From contig JAJEKV010000045.1 in the NCBI GenBank assembly GCA_021234155.1, positions 3,530,120 through 3,594,119 on the forward strand: a stretch of DNA of 64,000 bases, in the 5' to 3' direction. Below the pieces are notes generated by a model, which was not told the origin of the DNA, ran no database searches, and saw only the letters and a program-made list of their open reading frames with translations. The stretch comes from Isoetes taiwanensis. Its lineage: Eukaryota; Streptophyta; Lycopodiopsida; Isoetales; Isoetaceae. Every line of letters starts with the position of its first letter. Position 1 is the first letter of the stretch. Below, piece by piece: positions 45,901 to 56,297 of this stretch. The position numbers were made by a program, and so were the translations under genes.

Positions 45901-47299
45901 ATGGAGATCAGATTCACCTCCAAGTCTGAAACATAGAGAGTATTCTGCAATTGTATATTCCCCGTGGGGATTCTGATTATGACGTCTCCATTCCCTTTGA
46001 TTGGGAGTTTGCCCTTCCCAATCTTTACTTTACTGCCATTGAGCATTTGCTTGAATTCTTTGAACAATTCTCTTTGACCTGTCATATGGTCACTTGCTCC
46101 TGAGTCAAGGAGCCAAGTGCCTTGAGCCATGTCCGCTATAAGGCTAAAAGCCTCTACATCTCTGAGGCTGCACCATGGATCAGCTGCTTGCCATTCATTA
46201 AAGTATGAAACACAAAGCTGCACGACTCTCCCCAAGACAATACCAAATACCTGCTGCAGGTTATACAAGATTCCCATGGTCAGTTGCATCAATTGCCACA
46301 GCAGAACACTAACTGTTGCATCCACGTGCTCCTCCTTTTGTGTCTTCAACGCTCCATTTATCTTCTCTTCTCTTTGTGCTACAAAGGCTCGTGCTACAGA
46401 CACAAATGATCCACTGGACGAACTGTCATCTGAATCTGAATCACTTTTCTTTGATGCTTTGTGTCCATGAGACCTTTCTGGCTTCTTCTTAGTCTCATCT
46501 TTGCTTGGGGCTTTTTGTTTCCTTTTCCTCTTATCTGGCTCTGGACAATCCTTTGCCAGATGCCCATGTCTATTGCAATTGAAGCACTTGCGTGTCTCTC
46601 CTCCTTCTTGCCTCATAGCCAAGGCTTGTCCATCTTTGCTGCTTGTCTTCTTGCTGCCAGCTTGGTTGATCTCTTCCATCAGAATCTGTTGGCAGGCCCA
46701 TTCAAGTTGCACATGTTCTGCTGAGCCTATAAGATTCTTCACATTGTTATATGTTGAAGGCAGACCAATCAACAACGCTCCTACAAGAAGATCATCATCT
46801 ATTCCCTTCTCCATTCCCTTCAACTGAAGTGCTGCAGCCTTTATCTTGGAGATAAACTTCTCTGCAGAAGAACATTCTTTCAGTTTGGTGGTAAAGATTA
46901 CAGCATAAAGGTTTGCTTGCTGGGAGAAGTGCTTCTTCCTATAAATCATTGAGAGCTGTTCCCATGCATCCTTTGCACTGTCTGCTGCCTCAACTTGGCA
47001 ATCATGGTATCATCTAGATACCTCATCATTTTATTTCTAGCCTCCCAGTCCCTTTGCAACCACTTAAGCAGGGCCTGCTTCTGCATTTCATTTGTTGCCA
47101 AGGATTCATCAGAGGTACTTGATTCCTTTGCTCCCTTTACTATTTGGGCTGATGTTAGGGAAGGCTTCAAAATTGTAACCGTTGGCTTTGGCTCATCACC
47201 AGAGACAATATGCCAAAGCCCCTTTGCCGCCAATTTGCCTCTAACCTTTATAAACCAGTAGAAGGCATTCAAGTGGGATAGTTTCTCAATCTTTCCCAT
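42948..47299 (-). pseudogene. copia gag-pol polyprotein (one frameshift, one nonsense codon)
   Basis: Gag starts at 47299 (MGKIEKLSHLNAFYWFIKVRG). A one-base loss near 47010 shifts the frame. The main frame then runs 1253 codons (46949-43188). Residue numbers in that frame: zinc knuckle CFNCNRHGHLAKDC (about 122-135), protease LDSGASDHMT (281-290), integrase with HDRLGH and CEGCALGKL, the Asp in VHMDVWGPS, the Asp in RSDQGGEF and the Glu in NGVVERKN. RT carries WLFKLKYDENNQISRFKARL, DVKSAFVHG and the catalytic LYVDDFILAA. RNase H carries DADHVGE and STCESEY. A TAG at 43188-43190 interrupts RNase H just before NDNKAAVSLVK; the frame resumes and ends at 42948 after ILTKPLGRKRH. A hydrophobic stretch (residues about 213-252) between zinc knuckle and protease is unusual. 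Confidence 0.95.
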
Positions 47300-47343
47300 T
47301 TGCTCTCTTCTTCTGAGATCTGGTCGCCCAGCCTAATCGTGAT

Positions 47344-47355
47344 GCTCTGATACCA
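47344..47355 (-). other. primer binding site (tRNA-iMet) of the intact copia
   Basis: The reverse complement reads TGGTATCAGAGC, immediately next to the 5' LTR. Confidence 0.93.
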
Positions 47356-47560
47356 TAATAGAGTTTACAGATGAGTACAATCTGAAGCACTTTGTATTGA
47401 AAAGGAAGACATCTTTTACAATGATAGGCGGTTCTAGAAATAGGCAATATTGCCCGCCATGGCAGCTCCAAACTTAGCTCCTTAACTTAAGGAACTCTAA
47501 AAATAGACATCAGCAGAAAACCAGTAACTTCTTGTTACGTTTCATTTTGAAACTCCAACA
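47356..47560 (-). repeat. 5' LTR of the intact copia
   Basis: 205 bp, three differences from the copy at 42596-42800. Confidence 0.95.
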
Positions 47561-47565
47561 ATGGC

Positions 47566-48480
47566 AACATCCAACAAAGGGATTTCTGCAACACAAATTG
47601 ATTCTAAGGTCGAGATGCAAGAACCTGGAGTATTTTCCTAAGCCAAATCTGGATCAAATCATTCCTGATCTTCACCATCAGATTCATCAACAAGCTTCCT
47701 CTATTTTATGGCAGGATAACTATAAGTCTGCAGCTTCAGTTTCAACCATCACGACCAGTAAAGTCTTATTCCTGAGAGCCATAAACTCGCCATTTTTTGC
47801 AGCAGCATCTTCCACCCACAATCAATTCTTCACTGACTCATTCTTCAAGGAACACATGACAATAATTATCTGACTTCTTGGGTACTTTGGGGAGCATCTC
47901 GCCACACTTTGCATATGAACGGGCCTTCAATAGGGACTCATATCCGAGCTACACTGCACAAAAGAAGCAGTTTGGTTTAGCTACGAACAGAAAAGGAACC
48001 TTCTGCCATATCTGATCTGTCTCTATATTCAAGGCTCATGACTCCAAATTTTGAAGCAACGCTCTGGTTACAAATCTATCTCTGGAGCATGGCATGTCCA
48101 AACTATCAAATCCAGAAACAAAACCTCTGCACACAACACTTAATTTTCACAGGCCCTTTGGCGTGAAAAATATTTTGGTCACAGCCTTTCACGGTCCCCA
48201 CCACGGCCTGTGTTAAAAACTTCAAAGCCCACGATTCGACAAATAAACGATTTTGGTTATCCACGGCCTGGGTACCACGGCCACCAGAGTTTTTTCCACG
48301 GCCTTTCATGCCGTGAATAACCTTAGATTCCACGGCCCCTTTAGCGTGAAAAGTTTCTTTGCACTCACAGCCTGTCATGGCGTGGCCAATCTTTTCCGAC
48401 AGAGAATCAGAGACCTCACGACCCATCACGGCGTGGCCTCTCCGATCCACAATACATGGTTTTTTCCATGGTTATGACTA
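47566..48480 (+). other. internal region of the LARD-like element (middle part)
   Basis: Continues the sequence interrupted at 42590. No coding motif. Its right half (48148-48442) contains about seven degenerate units of the form cacggcc-n-catggcgtgg. Related units occur at 53249-53270 and 53400-53425. Confidence 0.55.
48148..48442. repeat. degenerate CACGGCC...GGCGTG repeat cluster
   Basis: Examples: ttcacaggccctttggcgtgaa, ccacggcccctttagcgtgaa, cacagcctgtcatggcgtgg and cacgacccatcacggcgtgg. Spacing is 35-60 bp. The units are partly self-complementary (cacgg/ccgtg). Confidence 0.6.
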
Positions 48481-49499
48481 GAAAACTGTTCTACAAAACC
48501 AATGAGGGTTTGGGGGTTAATTTCATTAAAAACCATGTGTGGCTAAAATAAAGGGTTCTCTTGTAAGGGTTGTTAGAGTGGTATTATGGCATGGTAATTG
48601 CTAGTCGCTTTTTTATAGAGTTTGGCAAAGTGGTATTACATGTTGGTAATTGAATGTGGTATGCTTTAATGTTTTAAGGGTATGGTTTGTTTATGTGGTA
48701 TAGCATGATGGTTATACATGTGATTTTATAATGTGGTTGGTTATTGTGGTAAACTAGCATGGCTAAATTCATGGTAAATGCTAATGGTTTAATGTGGTTG
48801 GTTATTGTTAATAAATTAGTATGGTTAAATATCATGGTTATTGTTGGCAAACTAGTATGGTTAAATATCATGGTAAATGCACACGACTTACATGTGTTAG
48901 ATGCAAATTACTATTATTGTTATGAATCTTATGTTCTGAATGTGCATGGTTTTGTTAGAAACCAATAATCATAACCATCAACACTTTGTTGTTTGAAGCA
49001 TTCCAAATTCAATATTAAGGACTGTGTATGGTTTTTTATGTATTGTAGTGGATAGTCACTTCAATAGCACAAAGTTAGGGAGCAAGGGGATTTGAACCCC
49101 AACCATTCCAAAACTCGTAACCTATAATAAATTTTTTTCCATAAATACATACAAGTACAAAACAAATTAGGTCAAATAACAAATATCTAGTACAGAAAAA
49201 AGTATTGACCTTGTTTTTTGCATGTATACATATCAGACACCTGAATACAGCTTAACTGAACACCTCTAGTGTCATCTCCTGATGCAACAAGGCCTCGAAA
49301 CATCTACCTTCTGAATCCCGATAATCCAGCAATAGAAGTGCAACACGAGTCATCTAAAAGTATAAGATAGAGAACCAAGTTCATAAATCCTGATATGCAT
49401 ATCTATCAAAGAAGTGCAACACGATTCATCTAAAATTATCAGGATAGAGAACCACTTTCAGCTACTGTGAATGTTCAGCTACCATGTTTAAGCTTCAAT

Positions 49500-50330
49500 G
49501 CTGATCAGCATCTCCTGCATAAAAAAAAGTCTCAGATATCGCTAGTTTGATATTCTAACAATGAACATTATGCTCAAATGCTAACAATACAAGGTCTCTA
49601 TAAGAATACTAGGCCCGAATCCATTGCCGGCTTTTATTACAACTGTTCATATAGCTCAAAAAGTAAGGGATTTTCTAAGTCCCACCCGTCCGAAGGATTG
49701 CTACAGAGGAAAAAGGAATCGTTATCCAATGAAGAATCATTCTCATTATCATTTGATGCATATAGGAGTACATGCACTGATTAATATGAGAAAAAAAAAT
49801 AAAGCAAAGCCAAAGGACAAATCGTATACCTAGCCGGAAAGGTTTAGATCGCCAGAAATTCTTCCCAAGGAAAATGCTTCACCACATCTGGTAAACAGAA
49901 TCTGTGGCCATTTGCCATAGCTAATGATCAACAGCTGAAGAACCTGCATACAAAAATGCTAGTCTGGTAACAAAAGGAATATCAAATCTAGTAGAGCTCA
50001 AGAAGAGTCTGCCATTTGCAGAGCGTAAGCTTCACCAGAACTGAGCATAAAGATCCTCTAGCACAAGGATTTGCAGAGAAGCCTCACCGGGTGTGCAGAT
50101 GATTCGCTCTTGGGTATGATCAAGCCAACATGCAAGCGCCGGAAAATGAAAATGCATCCAGTAAGAGGCGCCATAGCCACCGCTTACAGTTTCGGATGCC
50201 ATAGAATTTTTTGCCAAGGGATTTTTGCCATTAGTTTCTGACCGGCTGTTACACATAATTGGATTTAGGAGCCGTTGCTCCGCCGTTGCAGCCTTCCATA
50301 TGCTCCATCAGTACCATCACTCATGTCTAG
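49500..50330 (-). pseudogene. exon-like gene fragment, unknown
   Basis: The minus strand has a 74-codon open stretch (50256-50032) beginning MCNSRSETNGKNPLAKNSMASE. Then comes a pyrimidine-rich tttttgtatgcag (about 49943-49955) that could be a splice acceptor, an open piece with VLQLLIISYGKWPQILFTRCGEAFSLGRISG (49943-49832), and a possible donor (tag|gtatac). Another acceptor-like tttttttatgcag lies at about 49513. It looks like a captured fragment of a host gene with introns. I do not recognise the protein and cannot prove splicing. Confidence 0.3.
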
Positions 50331-50445
50331 GGTTAGGGTTTCCACCGTGATTTTTGTTTATAATTATTAAAGGCCCGTTTAACTTTTTTGCAAAATTCAC
50401 GAGTATACCCTAACCCTACAAAGTTTTTCTTAAAATATTATTTTC

Positions 50446-51068
50446 TCAAAATAGAAACCATGCTTTTTCCTACACATATATAATATATTGTCAAATTTCC
50501 GACATCTTGTCAAATTTTTTGTGCTCATTGTACCCAAATCCATTGTCACGATTTATGCTAAAATCTATTTTTTGGCTTCATTGCAAGCAAATCGGTGTTT
50601 TCCACATGAGAGAGCTCAGTGACATTTTCCTTTGTCCAAAAAAAAAAAAAAAAAATCAATCTTTGACTTCATTGCAAGGCAAATCAACTTGTTCGGATTT
50701 TTGTTCCTCGCTCCAGCTTGAAATCTGATGCCGACAGGCTTCAATCGATCCTTAAATCGATACTCTTTGCGGAATAAAGAATGTAAATAAAAATTTTGTT
50801 GACCACATGATCAAGAGGGGGGTATTCCCAGTCGGCAACAATGGTGCAAAGGAATTTTTGTGTTTTCTACTTGCATTTTGAGGATTTACTTTGTGATTGG
50901 TTAAAGCTTTTTTTTAATCTTGGGCGGCCACAAGTGTGATTCCAACCTAAGGTGGAGATTTGAATACCTCTTTGTCTTTCTTTATATTATTTTTTCAAAA
51001 TAGAAACCATGCTTTTTCCTACACATATATAATATATTGTCAAATTTCCGACATCTTGTCAAATTTTT
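50446..51068 (+). repeat. 74-bp direct repeat about 550 bp apart
   Basis: 50446-50519 and 50995-51068 are nearly identical (caaaatagaaaccatgcttt ... gacatcttgtcaaattttt). A third partial copy of the end follows at about 51070-51108. Confidence 0.9.
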
Positions 51069-51147
51069 GCACGTATTGTCAAATTTCCGGCATCTTATCA
51101 AATTTTTGCACGTCGGCAGTGTTTCCACATGAGAAGTGACATTCTCG

Positions 51148-51328
51148 TTACATGAAACCACTTACATTACATTCTGTGGCGGAATGTCGAGTAAATGTGT
51201 AGAATGTTGAGTAAATGTCTAGGAAAATTGAATGCAAAATCTACTAAACATCCTTAAAAGAATCATTGCCACGTGTCAACACCCGATTGGACTAGGAGGT
51301 AGAATGTAATGTAAGTGGTTTTTACGTA
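51148..51328. mobile_element. MITE, about 180 bp
   Basis: Terminal inverted repeats of about 28 bp: ttacatgaaaccacttacat at 51148 and its near reverse complement ending at 51328 (agaatgtaatgtaagtggtt at 51301). A 19-base poly(A) follows directly at 51330. No coding capacity and no clear target duplication; superfamily unknown. Confidence 0.75.
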
Positions 51329-51348
51329 TAAAAAAAAAAAAAAAAAAA

Positions 51349-52700
51349 GTTGTCAATTTTGTGCGCATTCATCTGACAATTTCAATTTGTGAAATACTTG
51401 CCTAAACATGCCCCCTTCTCCTAAAATGGACCCAAAAAAAAAAAAAAACAGATAGTTGTGTAAAATAGACTTGAGCCTGTGGCGGAAAGGGCTCTAGCTA
51501 TAGAAGATGTGTACATTTCAGATTGAGCATATATGGCCTTAATAGGAAAGAAAGTAGGATGCATTTATTGGCTCCGGATTTGGGCTTGGATTTTAGAGGG
51601 GGTATTAGACTCGTGGAATAGGGGTTTAGACTCGTGGTTTTGACATTCACAGTTATTCCACAAGTCATAATTTATCCTCGCGCCCAATTTCAACAAACGG
51701 TGAGATGTGTATAGATAACATAAACAAAGATGTCACCGCTTGGTACACTCTCGTCTCGTTCAATTTGGGTTGTTGCTCTAAATCCTTAGGGTGGATTCTG
51801 ATCCATAAGCCACATTTATAAAAGTTTACAAAAGTTTACAAACTAACTAAAATGACCTAATAATATGAAGCCTACAGTTTAATGCAAAAACTTTGCTCTT
51901 TCTCTGAGGCAAACTCTTGAAGCTGTATCCATTTTCTAAACAATTGCAAACATATGTTGTGACCACAACGAAGTTCAAATGCAAAAGTAGACTCACTTTT
52001 TATGTTTGGATCACATGCCTTCATTGGGTTCTACTTTGGGAGTCCATTAAGGGCTATATTTGACACCCAACATTTTGTACTACTGTTCATACTGGCTACA
52101 AATTAATATACCAAGGCTCATTTCATGCATTGATTCAACTACTATACCAATAGCTTGTAAAACGACATAAGGAGGCTCATTGGACGTGCCAGAGCTTCCT
52201 AGAAGGTTTTTCTTGCTTTAATTTGTTAGTGTTGATTCTTGATATGTATACCAAATCATTGGCATCCTCTCATTTTGGTTGCTAAATCTGAAGGCCTTAT
52301 GCTCCATCTTAGCACCAATGTTCCCTCGTAATCATTCTTTGCATGCCATTAACATGCATATGTGGTATCGTGTTATGGCTTCCCCATGGCTAATATCTAC
52401 TTGATTGTCTAGTTAACTACGCAATCACCTAGTTCCTTAGATGAAACAAAGCTATAATAAACATTGTCTTAGTATTACCCAAGCTCTCTCATGGATTAAC
52501 ATCATCTTTTGTACATACATTCAAATATTGTGTTAGAATCAATGGGCAATGTCTCAATTGCTTGGAACTTATAGTAAAGTTTATGATCTACTATTAAGAT
52601 CACGGTTGTTAAACGTACCAAGCAGGCATTGATCAATACTTATGGGGAGCTTGTCTTATATGCTTGTAGATGGTATACTCATAACTCGCCATAATAGAAC
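51349..52700. other. no gene seen
   Basis: AT-rich sequence, with a 15-base poly(A) run at 51434-51448. No coding frame, RNA gene or element ends recognised. Confidence 0.5.
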
Positions 52701-53225
52701 ATTATATAGCATATATTAACTAATAAAATTATTTAACAACCTAGAATGCATAATATTAAGTGATTTATGAATAACAACTATTAATAACCACCCCTTTTAG
52801 AAATAACCACCATACAAACTAAACTGGTATGGAAACCCATGCTACAAACCATAATCGATTTCTAATAAACAATTATGCAATAGAAAACCAACATGAATAA
52901 CCAGTAGATATTTAAATTGGCAGTGAAAACCACTCTCCAAAAAGAAAACCAATGTGGATAATCATCGTCAAATGAAATTAGCATTGAAAACCCATATTGC
53001 AAACCATTACCAGCTTAATAACCCATGATGTATCAATAAACCAACATGAAAACCATGCTAGAAACTATCACCAATTTTAATAAACCATGTTGCAACCTGA
53101 AACCAGCATGAATAATCGTATATTACTTATAAAAACCACCATAATATGTGGTTTTTGTTAAGATTATTTTTGTTTGCATAAATAACCACATCTATAGTGG
53201 TTTCTTAGTGGTTAATTATAGTAGT

Positions 53226-54112
53226 TAAATTTTAAGGTGCCTTGTGTCACGGCCCCTCACGGCGTGACTTCGAGCACAACTTTCTATCAACTTTTGATGC
53301 AAGAAGCATCTCGAGCATATTTTTGGCACATTTTGGGGGACGCCTCATCTTTTGCCGCATTTTTGGAGATCTTCTTGGCACCCTTGTACCAACAAACCTC
53401 ACACAGCCCTACGGCGTGTGTAGGCCTTTTTTCAGCAATCTTAGGTCAACAATCAAGCTTACCTTATCGATCCCAAATGCAGGGCATTTGAGAGACAACC
53501 TTTTCAATCCATCTCGGCCATCCATAGTACATGGCGGTTGAGCCTCTTTCAATTCAACAAATGTCGTGAAGATGACTTAGAACCTTCCGCCCCTTCAATT
53601 TCAACTCCTTCAAGTTCAACTATCCGCTCAAACTCTTTCAAGTTCAACAAATGGCGTGAAGATGACTTAGGGCCTTCCGCCCCTTCAATTACTTATGTTT
53701 CAACTCTTTCAAGTTCAACTCCTTGTTTCAACTTTTCAAGTTCAAAAATGGCGTGAAGATGACGACCTTCTGCCCCTTCAATAATTTTTATTTCCAAACT
53801 TTTGTTCAACTCCTTACAAGACACTTTGATTGACGCATATATTCGGAGGTAGTGGCAATGAGAAGTGGTGACAGCCTTCTCAACATTAGATTCGACTTCT
53901 ATGGATTTAAAGGAGCTCGTGGCAAGCTCAAGAGAAGTGGTGACAGCCTTCTCAACCTCTCATGATTTTTGTACTTCATCGGCATTGGCAATTTTTGGGT
54001 CAAGACTTTTCGGCGACATTATCATTCCTTCCCCTCACTTTGGACATTGTTGTAAATGTTTAACCTGATGTTATAAAGGTTCTACATAGTTTGGTTTGGT
54101 TTTGGTTGGGAG
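53226..54112 (+). other. internal region of the LARD-like element (right part) with tandem repeats
   Basis: Three units of about 90 bp (about 53555, 53643 and 53731) each carry tcgtgaagatgac or gcgtgaagatgac followed by ccttccgccccttcaat. Read in frame they give repeated F-N-K-x-R-E-D-D-L-x-P-S-A-P-S-I. A second duplication, gagaagtggtgacagccttc, is at about 53861 and 53931. T/G-rich ttggttttggttgggag precedes the right LTR. Confidence 0.55.
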
Positions 54113-54561
54113 TGTTAGCCCTTTGGGCTAAACATATGTATGAGTGGCATAGGCCACATGTATTTATCATATTGGACCACTGGATCTATGGCCCAGATTT
54201 AGCCTACATCTGTGGTAGGTGGCATAGGCCACATGTATTTACCATATTGGACCCCACGATCTATGGCCCAGATTTAGCCTAGATCTGTGGTAGGTGAGAT
54301 GTCAGTTAGGGTTAGGGTTTTGCTCTACTATTTAGAGAGAGCATTTCCTCTCATTTTTTTAGGTTTTCGCTCATGTTTTGGAGCACCTCCTTTTGGAGCA
54401 TCAATATGATTCTGTTTTATTCATTCTTTCTCTTGTTCTTGTTCTTGGAGTTTCTTTCCACTTTCTTTTGTTGATCCATGAGCATTTGTGGCAGCCTTGT
54501 GGCATCCGACAGTCATGGACTGCTGCTGCAAGGTGCGTGCCAAGAACCCCAAAAACCAACG
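54113..54561 (+). repeat. right LTR of the LARD-like element
   Basis: 449 bp, about 96% identical to 41064-41510 by eye. The last base of the CCAACA end is changed to G. Confidence 0.93.
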
Positions 54562-55095
54562 AATGTGTTTTGAGATATTTGAAAGGCACAACCAACTATG
54601 GACTTGTATATTGTAAGCAAGACGGTGAACAAGGAATTATGTCCTTAACAGGTTATACAGATGCAAATTGGGCAAGTTCTGATCATCTAATGCAATCTAA
54701 ACCATTGGATCGTCTTTAGTATCATGAGCATGTAAGAAACAAAATTGTATTGCAACTTCCACCACAGAAGCTGAATATGTGGCTTCTTCCTTTGCTTGTC
54801 GGGAGTTAGTTTAGTTGCGATAACTCCTTGTAGATTTTGGGTTTCTACCATCTCAAAGAACAATTTTGTTTTGTAACAATCAGGGTGCTAATTCGCTTGC
54901 GAAAGATCAAGTGTTGCATACCAAATCTAAGCACATAGAGATAGATAATCATTATGTTCGGGCAAAGGTTAAAAAGGGCACTGTTAAGATTGAATATTAT
55001 CCTTCACATTTAATGCGTGCTGATATATGTTTACAAAAGCACTTCCTGAGAAGCCATTATCTGAACATAGAATTGCTTTGGGAGTTATATTAGCT
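54562..55095 (+). pseudogene. copia RNase H (right part of the split element)
   Basis: Resumes exactly where 41063 broke off: VLRYLKGTTNYGLVYC, LTGYTDANWASS, then in shifted frames CNNQGANSLAKDQVLHTKSKHIEIDNHYVRAKVKKG and IEYYPSHLMRADI. Together with 40019-41063 it forms one copia RT-RNase H, now frameshifted near 54710 and 54860. Confidence 0.92.
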
Positions 55096-55249
55096 CCCCT
55101 ATGAGTATACTCATACTTGGAGGGATTTTTTTTTTCACTCGAGCTAGAGATCAATTCCAGTGGGGACATATCTTGTAGCAGCATTGTGCATTTGATTTCA
55201 CCCTCGAAGGTACATGCTACTTATTTTGTTTTACAAAGAGACAAAGATT

Positions 55250-55495
55250 GTGGAGGGGATGTTGGAATGTATTTATAATACATCCATACAATCTTAGCCT
55301 TTGTCTATTGATAGTTCATTATCTATTGATAGCTCATGGAGCTAAAAGGGTCTTTGCCTATTAGCCCTTCATTATTGTATATAAGAGCATGTACTCTTCA
55401 TGAATAATACATTCACTTTGGGATTAACTTGTGTTCTCTCTCATTCTTTCTGTCTTGCTGCGTCACTTTATTTCTTGCATGTTATATTTCTAACA
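55250..55495 (+). repeat. polypurine tract and 3' LTR of the split copia
   Basis: The purine run gtggagggga (55250-55259) is followed by a 236-bp LTR from TGTTGGAATG (55260) to tttctaaca (55495). The LTR holds a TATA-like tgtatataagag near 55376. No matching 5' LTR is present in the window. Confidence 0.85.
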
Positions 55496-56297
55496 GGAAT
55501 AATCTGGAGAGTATTATTCTCTGTAATAGGCTTGCTACCTGCTTGTTGCTCTGGTTTTCTTAACCAAAATATTGTATGTTGCGGGAAATCATGCTTGAAG
55601 GAATCTAGACTGTAATCTGGTGGTGATTGAAGAGGTCTGGTTGCGGTTAAGAATAGAGGCAAGGAGGAAGCAGAGACCGGTTTCCTTGGGTGCAAATCCC
55701 AGGCTCACAAGCTTTGAAAATCAACATAGATGAATGCCATATTAGTTCTAAAGGAGGATAATTAGTCTCTACCACAGATTATGTCAACTGAGTTCTTGGC
55801 GGCAAAATAAATCACATAAACCATTTGCACATTTGTCATCACATGCACATTTGCACATTCATCATTTGCACGTTCATCTGCACATGCATCAGCCATTTAC
55901 TTGCTAGTTTAAGCTTAATCTTCCAATCTAAGTTCAAATTGTTAGCCTCTCGCGTTTTTATATATGATGTAGGGACAATCCAGAAGCTTCTGGAAGCTCT
56001 AGCATCTGGAATATATGCGAAGCTTCAAGACCAAGCTTTTAAGAAACTTCCAGAAGCTTCCACAGCCTTTAAGAAACTTTCGGAATAGTGATACTATTAC
56101 GTGTCAAGTTGTCAAGTTCTAAAAGGTTTAATTTCTTCCTAAAATTTTAGAGGCCTACACGTTTGCAACTCTATGCAAAAATATAAACTTTCTATCTTAA
56201 CGCACTTTTATTAACCTGCCCCCTTATTCCTCCTATTACAATTATTGATTAGAGATATGTTCTTGTAAGGACTGGCACTATCGGACCATCGGTGCGA
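55496..56297. other. non-coding; short repeats and heat-shock-element-like motifs
   Basis: At 55820-55885 words such as atttgcacattt and catgcacatttgcacatt recur. Heat-shock-element-like motifs lie at 55983-56060 (separate entry). No gene recognised. Confidence 0.5.
55983..56060. promoter_or_regulatory. cluster of heat-shock-element-like motifs
   Basis: GAAacTTCcaGAAgcTTC at 56043-56060 is a perfect four-unit nGAAnnTTCn array. GAAgcTTCtgGAAgcTC at 55983-55999 and GAAgcTTC at 56019-56026 are shorter arrays. Such arrays bind heat-shock factors. No gene with a start downstream is recognised, so function is unproven. Confidence 0.45.

Larger units (their letters stand above)
42591..47565 (-). 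mobile_element. nearly intact Ty1/copia retrotransposon (minus strand)
   Basis: A 5-bp target duplication ATGGC (42591-42595 and 47561-47565) flanks the element. LTRs of 205 bp (42596-42800 and 47356-47560) differ at three sites, all transitions. The primer site (47344-47355) touches the right LTR. The polypurine tract (42801-42810) touches the left LTR. Gag, zinc knuckle, protease, integrase, RT and RNase H are all present, broken by only one frameshift (in gag) and one in-frame TAG (in RNase H). The LTR ends are TG...TA rather than TG...CA. This is the youngest insertion in the window. Confidence 0.96.
48484..53225. mobile_element. possible DNA transposon with opposed subterminal repeats and exon-like cargo
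   Basis: The left flank (48560-48960) is rich in T/G words such as tggttattgt and tatggttaaat. The right flank (52740-53220) is rich in the complementary A/C words such as aataaccac, aaaccaacatg and aaaccat. CACTA, hAT and Mutator-like elements often carry such opposed subterminal repeats. Similar CACGGC repeats stand on both outer sides, as if one cluster had been split. No transposase and no exact terminal inverted repeat or target duplication was found, so this is tentative. Confidence 0.35.
41064..54561 (+). mobile_element. LTR element lacking pol (LARD-like), 13.5 kb with nested insertions
   Basis: Two LTRs of 447 and 449 bp (41064-41510, 54113-54561) split a copia RNase H codon run. 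The left flank ends gaaacgt and the right flank resumes aatgtgttttgag, so the target duplication is aacgt with one change. A TGGCGCC-type primer site follows the left LTR. The internal sequence shows no gag or pol of its own; the only large ORF belongs to a nested copia (42596-47560). The LTRs differ at roughly 17 sites, so the insertion is older than the nested copia. Transposition would need proteins from another gypsy element. Confidence 0.85.

Noticed and set aside
43087-46827. many plus-strand frames opposite the copia polyprotein
   Set aside because: They are shadows of the intact minus-strand gag-pol frame.
49080-49110. tRNA gene suggested by ggggttcaaatcccc on the minus strand
   Set aside because: Only a T-arm-like stem is present. 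No acceptor stem, D-arm or anticodon arm pairs around it.
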